The notes beneath the pieces were generated by a model. That model ran no database searches and had not been told where the DNA came from. It saw only the letters and a list, made by a program, of their open reading frames with translations. Of a DNA stretch of 64,000 bases, positions 17,063 through 25,347 are shown piece by piece. A program made the position numbers and the translations under genes. This stretch comes from Williamsia deligens. GTDB taxonomy: Bacteria; Actinomycetota; Actinomycetes; Mycobacteriales; Mycobacteriaceae. The DNA lies in contig NZ_JAMTCI010000004.1 of assembly GCF_024171765.1 (NCBI RefSeq), forward strand, positions 1 through 64,000, in the 5' to 3' direction. How positions within the stretch are numbered: position 1 is the first letter of the stretch; each line of letters begins with the position of its first letter.

Positions 17063-18028
17063 ATGGCTGCTGTCCTGCGCTGGTGGGAAGCGCACCAGAT
17101 AGGTCTCTATCTCATCGCTCTGGCCGTCGGAGCTGTGGTCGGCCTTGCCGCCCCAGCGTCGGCACCGACGTTCGAGCACGCCATCAACCCGGTCCTGATC
17201 GTGCTGCTGTACGCGACGTTCCTCGCGGTCCCCTTCGCCGACATCGGCAAATCACTGCGGGACGTTCGATTCACCACCGCGATGGTCGTCCTGAACTTCG
17301 TCGCCGTCCCGATCGTCGTGTACGCGCTGACCCGCTTCATCGCCGGGAACGAGGCAGTCCTGATCGGCGCGGTGCTGGTGCTGCTCGCCCCGTGCATCGA
17401 CTACGTCATCGTCTTCAGCGGCCTCGCCGGCGCAGCATCGGAACGTCTGCTCGCCGGGGCACCGCTGGTGATGGCGCTGCAGATCGCTCTGTTGCCGTTG
17501 TGGCTGTGGTTGTTCGTCGGCGCGAGGACGGTGTCGATCATCGACATCGCCCCGTTCGTCGAGGCGTTCGTTCTGCTCATCGTCGTCCCGCTGGCGCTGG
17601 CCGCCGCAACACAGTGGGTGGCGCGCCGTCGTCGCGTGGGCGAGCACATCATGGACGCGATGACTGCGGCGATGGTGCCGGTGATGATGGTGACCCTCGC
17701 GGTCGTCGTGGCATCCCAGATCGACGCGGTCCGAAACCGTGTGGACGAATTGGCCGGTGCCGCAGCCGTCTTCGCCGTGTACCTGATCGTGATGGCGATA
17801 CTGGGTGTCGGCGCCGGGAAGGTGTTCCGTCAGGACGTGCCGGCGACCCGCGCGTTGGTGTTCTCCGGAGCGACCCGCAACTCGTTGGTCGTCCTCCCCC
17901 TTGCCCTGGCGCTGCCCCCGGCACTGAGCCTGGCCGCCGTGGTGGTGGTGACCCAGACGCTGGTCGAACTGATCGGCATGGTGCTCTACGTCCGATACGT
18001 TCCGCGGTTGGTGCCGGGACCACCCTGA
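17063..18028 (+). CDS. ACR3 / bile acid:sodium symporter-family transporter
   Basis: 321 residues with about ten hydrophobic segments. INPVLIVLLYATFLAVPFADI near residue 41 and LVLLAPCIDYVIVFSGLAGA near residue 110 match the ACR3 pattern, including the membrane cysteine used by arsenite exporters; the C-terminal ATRNSLVVLPLALALP segment is also typical. No arsR or arsC gene is adjacent, so an arsenite role is a family inference and another anion substrate is possible. It starts 22 bases after the HxlR stop, in the same direction, and may be co-transcribed with it. Confidence 0.75.
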   Translation: MAAVLRWWEAHQIGLYLIALAVGAVVGLAAPASAPTFEHAINPVLIVLLYATFLAVPFADIGKSLRDVRFTTAMVVLNFVAVPIVVYALTRFIAGNEAVLIGAVLVLLAPCIDYVIVFSGLAGAASERLLAGAPLVMALQIALLPLWLWLFVGARTVSIIDIAPFVEAFVLLIVVPLALAAATQWVARRRRVGEHIMDAMTAAMVPVMMVTLAVVVASQIDAVRNRVDELAGAAAVFAVYLIVMAILGVGAGKVFRQDVPATRALVFSGATRNSLVVLPLALALPPALSLAAVVVVTQTLVELIGMVLYVRYVPRLVPGPP

Positions 18029-18086
18029 CAGGACGATCCGCCCGGGACATCCCGGTCATCTGGCGCACCCGCGCACGGTCGGCCTC

Positions 18087-18101
18087 TTGACTCGAAGTCA
18101 A
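18087..18101. promoter_or_regulatory. TetR-type operator upstream of acyltransferase-tetR operon
   Basis: Perfect inverted repeat TTGACT-CGA-AGTCAA, followed by another TTGAC half-site (18106). Thirteen of 15 bases match the palindrome at 21910-21924 in front of the flavin reductase gene, so both are likely bound by the TetR protein encoded at 18971. Confidence 0.6.
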
Positions 18102-18153
18102 TTTATTGACGGTTGCTGCAATACCTGTTCCAGTCCGAGTTTACAGTCGCGGA

Positions 18154-18912
18154 ATGGATGAACTGCCGAGACGCATCGTCGGCCTGACCGTCGCCATCGC
18201 CCGCCTGTATCACCGGATGGAGTCCCACCTGCCGGACGAGATGCCCGACGGCCCAGTGCTGTTCGTCGCGAATCACGGATTCGGTGGAGTCTTCGATCTG
18301 AACGTTCTCGCATTCGCCTCCGTCTACGATCACCTCGGTGATCGACGCAGGGTGACGATCCTGACCCACCAGATCGCCTGGACTCTCAAGCTGGGCCGTG
18401 TGGCCGAGAAGTTCGATGCCACGCCCGCCAACCACCACGCAGCGGTGGACGCGCTGGCCGCGGAAAGTCATGTGCTCGTCTTCCCCGGCGGCGACATCGA
18501 CGGTTTCAAGAAGTGGAGCGACCGCAACAAGGTGCTGTTCGCCGGTCGGACAGGGTTCGCCCGGGTCGCCATGGACGCGGGTGTCCCGATCGTCCCGGTC
18601 GTCACCGCGGGTGCAGGAGAGTCACTGCTCGTCCTGAACCAGGGAACACGTCTCGCACGACTCACCCGTCTCGACAAGCTGCTCCGGATGAAGTCGGTAC
18701 CGACGTCGTTGTCGGTCCCCTGGGGTCTCAACGTCGGCCTCGTGGGGCTGCTGCCCTATGTGCCACTCCCCTCGAAGATCGTCACCACCGTCCTGCCCGC
18801 CATGAGGCCGCACGACGACGAATCCGTCGACACCTTCGCAGCTCGCGTCCACCGGGCCATGGATGATGAACTCGAGACCATGACGAGGTCACGGACTCCC
18901 CTGCTCGGGTGA
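18154..18912 (+). CDS. PlsC-like glycerolipid acyltransferase
   Basis: 252 residues from ATG 18154, chosen because the TetR-type operator lies just upstream. The acyltransferase core is seen as GPVLFVANHGFGGVFDLNVL (the catalytic histidine block), VLVFPGGDIDGFKKWSDRNK (glycerophosphate-binding region) and GVPIVPVVTAGAGESL. The His-to-Asp spacing is longer than the standard HX4D, as in the diacylglycerol-acyltransferase-like branch. It probably acylates a lysophospholipid or glycerolipid at the membrane. A TetR gene follows 58 bases later, presumably in the same operon. Confidence 0.8.
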   Translation: MDELPRRIVGLTVAIARLYHRMESHLPDEMPDGPVLFVANHGFGGVFDLNVLAFASVYDHLGDRRRVTILTHQIAWTLKLGRVAEKFDATPANHHAAVDALAAESHVLVFPGGDIDGFKKWSDRNKVLFAGRTGFARVAMDAGVPIVPVVTAGAGESLLVLNQGTRLARLTRLDKLLRMKSVPTSLSVPWGLNVGLVGLLPYVPLPSKIVTTVLPAMRPHDDESVDTFAARVHRAMDDELETMTRSRTPLLG

Positions 18913-18970
18913 CGTCACCGGCGACCTCGCCGCGATCAGCCCGGTCCCGACCCGACTAAGGAGAAAACGG

Positions 18971-19618
18971 TTGGCCCCCGACACCCCCGCCAAGCCCACG
19001 AAACGCGCGGCGCAGGCGGCAGAGACCAAGCGCCGCCTGATCGAGGTGGCCATCGAGGTCTTCTCCGAGAGCGACTACGACCAGGTCAACGTCGCCGACA
19101 TCGCAGCGCGGGCGGAGGTCGCCCACGGACTGTTGTTCCACTACTTCGGCAACAAGCGGGGGATCTACCTCGCCGCCGTGCGGACGACGGCGACCCAGCT
19201 GGGAGCCGCGTTCGTCTTCGAGAGCGGTTCCACCCCGGCCGAATTGGTGAGGGCGGCGCTGCGCCGGCACCTGGACTACCTGCGCGACCACCGGGGCCTG
19301 GCTCTGCGGCTCGTGCTCGGCGGTCGAGGCGCGGACCCCGAAGCATGGGAGGTGTACGAGACCGCGCGGTGGAATGCACTCGAGGCCTTCGCGGCCGTCG
19401 CCGAGATCGACCCGACCGCACCAGCTCTCCGTCTGGTGGGCCGGGCCACCATCAGCGCGATCGACGAGGCGATCGTGCAGTGGCTCGATGACACCGATGC
19501 ATTCGACGCCGACCATCTCGTCCATTGGATGGAGTCACTGATCATCGCGTGCATCAGGACCGCGAATGTCCTCGACCCCGACCTCGACCTGGAGGACGCG
19601 ATCTCCGTGTTCGGGTGA
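18971..19618 (+). CDS. TetR-family regulator (TetR-1), TTG start
   Basis: 215 residues. The start is TTG 18971, set by AAGGAG 8 bases upstream; no ATG or GTG is available in this region. The DNA-binding helix-turn-helix is clear (IEVAIEVFSESDYDQVNVAD followed by IAARAEVAHGLLFHYFGNK). The C-terminal ligand domain closely resembles that of the TetR encoded at 34402-35082 (both have VAHGLLFH and end near LDPDLDLEDA/LDPRLDVDAA). It likely represses its own operon (site 18087) and the flavin-monooxygenase operon (site 21909). Confidence 0.9.
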   Translation: MAPDTPAKPTKRAAQAAETKRRLIEVAIEVFSESDYDQVNVADIAARAEVAHGLLFHYFGNKRGIYLAAVRTTATQLGAAFVFESGSTPAELVRAALRRHLDYLRDHRGLALRLVLGGRGADPEAWEVYETARWNALEAFAAVAEIDPTAPALRLVGRATISAIDEAIVQWLDDTDAFDADHLVHWMESLIIACIRTANVLDPDLDLEDAISVFG

Positions 19619-19636
19619 CGTGGGCCGGCAATTCGC

Positions 19637-20071
19637 CTATCCGACCAGACCGTCGAGCTTCTCGAGGGACTTGTCGAGTTGCTTGCGGAACGCCTTCTCG
19701 ATGATCTTCCCGAGCGGGCCGAACAGGATCGAGCTCGAGAAGATCACGTGCAGTGTGGCCGTACAGGCCGAATCACCCTCGGGATCGACGGTGAAGTCGA
19801 GTTGCACGGTCGACCCCATGCTCCCCGAGCCCTCGAGCTGGACGAATCGTGGTGCGTCGTATGCGGTGGTGGTGAAGTCGATGGTGTCCACCACCCCTTT
19901 GATGGTGACCGTCTCGATCACGCCGACACCGACCGCCAACTCCGTGGGCGGCTCGGCACCCCACGACGTGTGCAGGGTGTTCCACTCGGCGAACCTGCTC
20001 GTATCGGATATGACCGACCACGCCTTCTCCTGTGACGCCTGAAGCGTTCTGCTGGTGGTTATCTCGGGCAC
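19637..20071 (-). CDS. SRPBCC-family (START-like) protein
   Basis: 144 residues from GTG 20071, which has AGGAG 6 bases upstream; the longer open frame upstream is not coding-like. Pattern of the polyketide-cyclase/START-like fold: N-terminal strand then QEKAWSVISDTSRFAEWNTL, a beta-sheet with VGVIETVTIKGVVDTIDF, and a C-terminal amphipathic helix (FGPLGKIIEKAFRKQLDKSL). Such proteins bind hydrophobic ligands in a cavity. It is last in the minus-strand operon with the flavin-dependent oxygenase and its reductase, suggesting it binds their substrate or product. Confidence 0.8.
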   Translation of the reverse strand: MPEITTSRTLQASQEKAWSVISDTSRFAEWNTLHTSWGAEPPTELAVGVGVIETVTIKGVVDTIDFTTTAYDAPRFVQLEGSGSMGSTVQLDFTVDPEGDSACTATLHVIFSSSILFGPLGKIIEKAFRKQLDKSLEKLDGLVG

Positions 20072-20120
20072 GAGGACTCCTGTGGGTGGGTCGGGTGGGA
20101 TGTATCCGGGTGCGACACCG

Positions 20121-21314
20121 TCAGACGATCGCGGTGATCTGATCTCGCCGGCCGAGGAGCGCCTTGCCGTAGGTCTCCATGGACACCTGCGGCAGCATGA
20201 CCGCGTGCCGGGCAGCGACATTGGAATCACGCCAGATGCGCTGGAGCGCATTCACCTCGGCGAAGCTGCCGGCCCCCGAGGCGTCGAGCAGGGTGTTGAG
20301 CGCACTGTTCACACTCTTGAGCGCGACCGCCGAGTCGGCCCGCATACGAGCCCTCGCCGCGATGTCGGGGTAGACGTTCTCCTCGGCGTACCGCTGCACG
20401 TCCTGTGCCGCGCGGTACGCGTGCAGGTGCGCGGTGTCGATCTTCGTGGCCGCTTCGGCGACGAGCATCTGAAACGCCACAGAATCTTCCTGGCGCTCGA
20501 TGTTCGTGTACGCCAGGGCTTTCGTCGACGCCTTCCTGACCGCCAGGTCGAGCGCCGCCCGACCGAGACCGAGCTGCGGGCCCACGAGGACGAGGACCAG
20601 CATGGGGCCGAACGCCGAACGGTAGAAGGCGGAGTCGGGATGGTCCTGCATGTAGGTGCCGGAGATCACGGGCAGCATGGAGATGAGGCGCGAGTCGGGA
20701 ACGAACACGTCCTCGGCCACGATGGTGTTGCTCCCCGAGGCGCGCATCCCGGCCACATACCAGGTGTCGTCCACGCGGACGTCCGCCCTGGGGAGCAGGA
20801 CCATCGCCTGGTCCTCCTCGTCACCGTCCTCGTCGACGACCCACACGCCACCGCCCATCCACTCGGCGTGCAGGCTCGCGGATGCGTAGGGCCACTTGCC
20901 GGTCACGCGGTATCCGCCCTCGACCTTGCGCGCCGTACCGCCGGGTGAGACGACGCCGCACAGCACCCGGTCCGGGCCGGCGGAGTAGATCTCGTCCACG
21001 GTCTCTGCGGGGTACATGCAGGTCGACCACGCCTGGATGTTGGACAGGGTGACGACCCACGATGTCCCACCGTCTGCCTCCGCGATGAGCGCCGAGAGTG
21101 TCAGCATCGCCTCGAGTCCTGCCTCCAGGCCGCCGTGACGACGGGGTGCGGCCAGGCGGAATGCCCCGGCCTCCCGGAGTGCTTCGATGACCTCGGGATC
21201 CACACGCCGGTTCTTCTCGTTCTCGACCGAGTGTTCGCGGATGAGGGGCAACAGATCCGACACGCGCGCGAGGACTTCCTCGGTCGTGGTGGCGGGCGAC
21301 ATCGTCGAGGTCAT
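20121..21314 (-). CDS. Flavin-dependent monooxygenase, acyl-CoA dehydrogenase fold (HsaA-like)
   Basis: 397 residues from ATG 21314, preceded by AGGAGA. Acyl-CoA dehydrogenase-fold protein: N-terminal helical part with EHSVENEKNRRVDPEVIEAL and FRLAAPRRHGGLEAG, a central barrel with VSPGGTARKVEGGYRVTGKW and WYVAGMRASGSNTIVAEDVF, then a C-terminal helical bundle. EHSVENEKNRRVDPEVI and the MRASGSNTI block match group D two-component monooxygenases (HsaA, HpaB-like phenol hydroxylases) rather than dehydrogenases. The preceding gene is a flavin reductase, as expected. The substrate is likely phenolic but unknown. Confidence 0.85.
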   Translation of the reverse strand: MTSTMSPATTTEEVLARVSDLLPLIREHSVENEKNRRVDPEVIEALREAGAFRLAAPRRHGGLEAGLEAMLTLSALIAEADGGTSWVVTLSNIQAWSTCMYPAETVDEIYSAGPDRVLCGVVSPGGTARKVEGGYRVTGKWPYASASLHAEWMGGGVWVVDEDGDEEDQAMVLLPRADVRVDDTWYVAGMRASGSNTIVAEDVFVPDSRLISMLPVISGTYMQDHPDSAFYRSAFGPMLVLVLVGPQLGLGRAALDLAVRKASTKALAYTNIERQEDSVAFQMLVAEAATKIDTAHLHAYRAAQDVQRYAEENVYPDIAARARMRADSAVALKSVNSALNTLLDASGAGSFAEVNALQRIWRDSNVAARHAVMLPQVSMETYGKALLGRRDQITAIV

Positions 21315-21373
21315 GGGTTTCTCCTGTCGAGGGAAATGATGATGATCGGCGCGCCGTGGGTCCGGCGCAGGGG

Positions 21374-21892
21374 TCAACCGGCCAGTCGCCGGTACCGCGA
21401 TCCGTGGAACACCAGCGGCGCGACGTCCGGTACGACATCGAAAGCCTCGATCCGCAGGACGACGATCGAGTGGTCACCGGCGCTGAACTCGTCGTGCAGC
21501 GAACACGTGAAGGTGGCTGCCGCACCTTCGAGCAGAACAGCTCCGCCGTCCGAGGTCACCGTGCCGACGCCGCGCAAGCGCTCTGGCGCCGCGGCCGCGA
21601 ACTGTGCGCACACCTCCCCGTGGGAGTCGCCGAGGAAGCTCACGCCGATGCGCGGCGCGTCCTTCAGCCCGGCCCAGGTCCGCGAGCCGTTCTGCACACA
21701 GAAAGACAGCAGAGGCGGATCGAGAGACACCGAGGTCAGCGAGCTGACCAGCATGCCCGTCGGGTGGGGATCGATGTCGGCGCAGATCGCGGCGACCCCA
21801 CTGGGCAGGCACGCGAAGGCTTTACGGAGGACGAGCCCGGGCGGAACGGGCGCGGCGTCCCGACCGTCCGTGGTCGCGGTTGCGTTCATCAC
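21374..21892 (-). CDS. NAD(P)H:flavin reductase (HsaB-like), two-component partner
   Basis: 172 residues, usual length for the FMN-binding flavin reductase domain. Core motifs include FACLPSGVAAICADIDPHPT, GMLVSSLTSVSLDPPLLSFC, WAGLKDAPRIGVSFLGD and the C-terminal DHSIVVLRIEAF with HGSRYRRL. It supplies reduced flavin to the oxygenase encoded 60 bases downstream. A second ATG one codon in (21889) is an equally good start. The operator-like palindrome at 21909-21925 lies immediately upstream, so this is the first gene of the regulated operon. Confidence 0.85.
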   Translation of the reverse strand: MMNATATTDGRDAAPVPPGLVLRKAFACLPSGVAAICADIDPHPTGMLVSSLTSVSLDPPLLSFCVQNGSRTWAGLKDAPRIGVSFLGDSHGEVCAQFAAAAPERLRGVGTVTSDGGAVLLEGAAATFTCSLHDEFSAGDHSIVVLRIEAFDVVPDVAPLVFHGSRYRRLAG

Positions 21893-21908
21893 ACCACCAT
21901 AATTTTTG

Positions 21909-21925
21909 GTTGACTCAATGTCAAC
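21909..21925. promoter_or_regulatory. TetR-type operator of the flavin-monooxygenase operon
   Basis: Inverted repeat GTTGAC-TCAAT-GTCAAC, 17 bases before the reductase start. Its core TTGACTCAATGTCAA differs at only two positions from the palindrome at 18087-18101 upstream of the acyltransferase-tetR operon. Confidence 0.6.
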
Positions 21926-21943
21926 GAATTTCTGGTGGCAGCG

Positions 21944-22933
21944 TCAGCGTTCTGCGGCGAGAGCGGCCTTCACCTCGGATTGTGTTGTGGCGAGGAACCT
22001 CTGCAGTTCGCCGCCGGTCATGAACGTGGTCGTGAACCGGCTCCGCTGGGCCGTCGCCGTCCACGTCGGTGTGCGCACCATCGTGGCGAGCGCGCCGCGC
22101 CAGAAATCCACGGCGGCCGAGGGCATGTCGGGTGGACCATAGATCCCCCGCCAGTTGGCCAGCTTCACGTCGAGTCCCTGTTCGCGCGCCGTGGCCACGT
22201 CGACGCCCGGGATCCGGTTGTCCGCCAACACACCGAGCCCACGCAGTACCTTGTCGCGAAGTCCGTCGGCGAACTCACTGACGCCACCGATCGCGACATC
22301 GACGGTGCCGTCCCGCAGCGCAGCGGTCTGAGCGGCGCCGCCTTCGACGTCGACATAGCGCACCGCGGAGGGTCGTCCACCCGCCGCGGAGACCAGCAGA
22401 TCGAACGGCGCGCGGTCGTCGGCCGCGGCACCCACACGCACCTGGTCGGGAGCCGTGGCGATCCGGAACATGACGTCCCGCAACCCGCGCATCGGAGAGT
22501 CCGGGCCGGTGACGACGACGAAGTACTCGGTCATCAGGCGCGCGATCATGGTCACGTCGGTGTAGCCGTACTGCGACCGCCCCTGCAGCTGGTTGAGCAT
22601 CATCGACAGCGACGTCACGGCGATCCGGTCGTCGGCCCCCCGGTGGTCGCGCACCATGCCGGCGAGCAGATCAGCCCCGGCTCCACCGGGCCGATTCTGT
22701 ACGGGCAGGGGCACGGTCACGATCTTGTCGGTCCGGAGTGCATCGGCCACGGCTCGGATCGTCAGGTCGAAGCCACTGCCCGGTCCCGCCCCGGCGTACA
22801 TCGTCACGGGACCGGTCGGATAGGTGGCCGGCGAGGAACCGCTCGAGTCGGGGCCGGCGGGATCAGAAGTGCCGCATCCCGCCACGAGAGTGCCCACGAC
22901 CGCAATCGCAGCGAAGGCCGCTGACATCCTCAT
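21944..22933 (-). CDS. TctC/Bug-family periplasmic-type solute-binding lipoprotein
   Basis: 329 residues from ATG 22933, which follows GGGAGGA. Lipoprotein signal peptide with lipobox TLVAGC. The mature part has the TctC pattern: GPVTMYAGAGPGSGFDLTIRA, VPLPVQNRPGGAGADLLAG, then FDLLVSAAGGRPSAVRYVDV and NWRGIYGPPDMP. TctC proteins deliver carboxylates to tripartite tricarboxylate transporters, but no tctA or tctB lies nearby, so it may be an orphan sensor or receptor. It lies upstream of, and in the same direction as, the flavin-monooxygenase operon, separated from it by the TetR-type operator. Confidence 0.75.
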   Translation of the reverse strand: MRMSAAFAAIAVVGTLVAGCGTSDPAGPDSSGSSPATYPTGPVTMYAGAGPGSGFDLTIRAVADALRTDKIVTVPLPVQNRPGGAGADLLAGMVRDHRGADDRIAVTSLSMMLNQLQGRSQYGYTDVTMIARLMTEYFVVVTGPDSPMRGLRDVMFRIATAPDQVRVGAAADDRAPFDLLVSAAGGRPSAVRYVDVEGGAAQTAALRDGTVDVAIGGVSEFADGLRDKVLRGLGVLADNRIPGVDVATAREQGLDVKLANWRGIYGPPDMPSAAVDFWRGALATMVRTPTWTATAQRSRFTTTFMTGGELQRFLATTQSEVKAALAAER

Positions 22934-23129
22934 CGATTCCTCCCAGATGGTTCCCCCATCCAACAGGCACGCGTCATCCGTCACGGGCGAATCGGGGAAA
23001 GCACCGCGCTGATATCCGCCCATGCCGTCGTCGATTCCGCGACAAGCACAAAGCGCCGGTAACGAGCGGCCACGAGGGGACGATTTCCACAATGTCGTAC
23101 AAATGCACAGCACAATGGAGGTCGTGACC

Positions 23130-23591
23130 ATGAGAACTCACTACGCGCTGACCACAGCCATGACGACGATCGCAGCAACAGTCGCGATGACCGCGTCGAC
23201 TCTCGGGGTCGGCCATGCCGCTGCGACTCCAGTCAGCGCCGCACCCTCTGTCTCCGTCGACATCCCATCGCAGTGGTTGTTCTTCTCCGACCCGTTTCCG
23301 TTCGGGCAGGAGACCATTCATGTCGCTCGCGTCGCCCCCGGCGTCCTGGACCTGTCTCTCGGGCCCTACTGCACTCCTGCATACGTTGCCCGGCGTTCGT
23401 GCACGGGCGGACCCATCGAGGCGCCGGCGAGCGTCGCGTGGATCAACCTGTCCACCGGAGCGACCGGAACCGTCAGCGTGTCGGCGCTGACGTCGACACC
23501 CGCACGGATCACGACCGGGCGCGGACTGATCGCGATGGGCGGCGCCTTGGCCGGCTTCGGACTGCCCGGCGCCGCGACCATCACGGCCTGA
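23130..23591 (+). CDS. Small secreted protein of unknown function
   Basis: 153 residues from ATG 23130, the start with GGAGG at 8 bases. A signal peptide (about residues 1-30, ending GVGHA/AAT) precedes a domain with PSVSVDIPSQWLFFSDPFPF, VARVAPGVLDLSLGPYC and a second cysteine in RRSCTGG, then a low-complexity SVAWINLSTGATGTVSVSAL tail. It is divergent from the TctC gene and reads toward a convergent membrane-protein gene. Family not recognised. Confidence 0.6.
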   Translation: MRTHYALTTAMTTIAATVAMTASTLGVGHAAATPVSAAPSVSVDIPSQWLFFSDPFPFGQETIHVARVAPGVLDLSLGPYCTPAYVARRSCTGGPIEAPASVAWINLSTGATGTVSVSALTSTPARITTGRGLIAMGGALAGFGLPGAATITA

Positions 23592-23690
23592 TCCGGACCG
23601 GGAACCGTCACGGCGGATCGCTCGGTCTGCGCCGGGGTCGAGCAGCGAGCACGGTTCCCGGTACGGCTCACGACCCGCAGACGGCGAGGG

Positions 23691-24104
23691 TCAGTCGCCG
23701 CTGGGCGTCAGCAACGACACCGGCGGACGGTAGTCACCGCGATGGTCCGACGAGGCGGATGCCGTCGCTGCCGGGTAGGTACGGCGGTAGCGCTGCCGCT
23801 TGACCCGCGCGATGTGCTCCTGCAGCGTGCGGTCGCCCTTGGCCATCGCCCGGGCACGGATCGAGTAGATCACCACGCCGTACGCGAGGACCCACACGGC
23901 CAGGCTGATGATTCCCGCGACGGTGAGGCCCGTGGCGAGCCCGGCCAGACCCAACGCGAGCGCCGCGGATCCGATCATGAACGCCGTCCAACCGACCTGT
24001 CCCCACAGCATCGCCCGTCGCAACCTGGCGCGTCGCATCCGCGCCGGGCTCAACGGAGCCCGGTGATGTAGGTGCGGTGCCTGAAAACTCATGCTGACTG
24101 CCAT
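23691..24104 (-). CDS. Small two-helix membrane protein
   Basis: 137 residues from ATG 24104, set by AGGAGG 8 bases upstream. A basic N-terminus (ARMRRARLRRAMLWG) leads to two membrane segments (about residues 38-58 GWTAFMIGSAALALGLAGLA, and 62-80 GIISLAVWVLAYGVVIYSI), then a basic cytoplasmic tail (ARVKRQRYRRTYP). This looks like a 2TM-domain protein of unknown role. It stands alone between a convergent secreted-protein gene and a short-chain dehydrogenase gene. Confidence 0.6.
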   Translation of the reverse strand: MAVSMSFQAPHLHHRAPLSPARMRRARLRRAMLWGQVGWTAFMIGSAALALGLAGLATGLTVAGIISLAVWVLAYGVVIYSIRARAMAKGDRTLQEHIARVKRQRYRRTYPAATASASSDHRGDYRPPVSLLTPSGD

Positions 24105-24223
24105 GACGCCAACCTCCTGGACATGTGATCTGGACCACATGTTCAACACTGCGCCTCACCAGGTATTTCCGCAAGGACAGGTCTGATCGCGACAATTCGT
24201 CGACGCGCGTCGACCGTGACCGC

Positions 24224-25174
24224 TCAGCCGACGGCCGCGGTCGGGAACGCCACACCGGCGAGATCCTGCGAGAGGTCCCAGACCCGGCGGGCGTCCTCCG
24301 GCGAGCGCAGACGTGAGTACAGCGATTGCGTCGCGGGCGCTCCGCCGAGACGACCGAGTCCCCCGGGCCCGTAGAGGGTTCCGCTGACTGCATCGGGTGT
24401 CGTCGCGGCGAGGAGCGCCGGCAGGGCCGCGGTCTCGGCCGTCCCCACGATCAGACCGCGCGCGGACAGCCATCGGATCACGCGGACCGACCGCGTGTCG
24501 TCGACGCGGCCCACCTCGGGTCGCGCGGCGAGCAGGCTCGTCGGTGCGACACCCGGGTGGGCGAGGACGCTCGTCAGTCCCCATCCGTACTGCTCGCTGC
24601 GGCGTCCGAGCTCGACCCCGAACAGGCCGAGCGCGATCTTCGACTGGCTGTAGGCCCCCATCCCGTCGTAGCCCCGCTCCCAGGCGAGGTCGTCCCAGTT
24701 GATCGCCCCGCGGTTCGCCGCGACGCTGATCTGTGACACCACGCGCGCACGACCCGCCCGCAGCTGTTCCATCAGGCCGGCGACGAGCGCGACGTGGCCG
24801 AGGTGGTTCGTGCCGAGCTGGACCTCGTGACCGTCGGCGGTGACCTGCCGCTCCGGCGGCGTCATCAGCCCCGCGTTGTTCACCAGGATGTGGATCGGCC
24901 GTCCCTCCCCACGCAGCTCGGCTGTCAGGTCGGCGACCGACGCGAGGGACGAGAGGTCCAGATGCCGCAGGGACACTGCGGCAACCGGGTGATCGGCACG
25001 GATGGCGTCGAGCGCCGCCTGACCTTTGGCGGTGTTGCGGACGGGCAGGACGACCTCCGCCCCGGCCCTGACCAACCGTGTGGCGATGTGCAGTCCGATC
25101 CCGTCGCTGGCGCCGGTCACGACGGCTCGGCGGCCGTGGAGGTCTGCGATGGTGATGTCGATCGTTCGTGCCAT
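24224..25174 (-). CDS. Short-chain dehydrogenase/reductase
   Basis: 316 residues from ATG 25174, behind GAAGGAG. NAD(P)-binding motif VVTGASDGIGLHIATRLVRA near residue 20, structural NNAGL, and catalytic Tyr-x-x-x-Lys as YSQSK near residue 188. Length and sequence fit the retinol-dehydrogenase-like SDR group widely annotated in actinobacteria. It is divergent from an MmyB-type HTH regulator gene, a pairing frequently seen with SDR genes, so it is the probable target of that regulator. Substrate unknown. Confidence 0.85.
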   Translation of the reverse strand: MARTIDITIADLHGRRAVVTGASDGIGLHIATRLVRAGAEVVLPVRNTAKGQAALDAIRADHPVAAVSLRHLDLSSLASVADLTAELRGEGRPIHILVNNAGLMTPPERQVTADGHEVQLGTNHLGHVALVAGLMEQLRAGRARVVSQISVAANRGAINWDDLAWERGYDGMGAYSQSKIALGLFGVELGRRSEQYGWGLTSVLAHPGVAPTSLLAARPEVGRVDDTRSVRVIRWLSARGLIVGTAETAALPALLAATTPDAVSGTLYGPGGLGRLGGAPATQSLYSRLRSPEDARRVWDLSQDLAGVAFPTAAVG

Positions 25175-25347
25175 GTCTGCTCCTTCGATGCTGTCGCTGC
25201 CACCACCGTGGCCCCGCTCCCGCGACGCATCCAGGACCTGACGGTCCACCTCACCGAGGGGCTGCGCCGAGGGGTGGATCGTCAAGGCGTGGCTCATCCA
25301 ACGTCGGAGCACTAGAACTGGACCATGCGCATCGAGGGCATCCGACC

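Noticed and set aside
21944-23131. Longer start for the TctC gene at 23131
   Set aside because: The upstream part is not signal-like; ATG 22933 has GGGAGGA and gives a clean lipoprotein signal.
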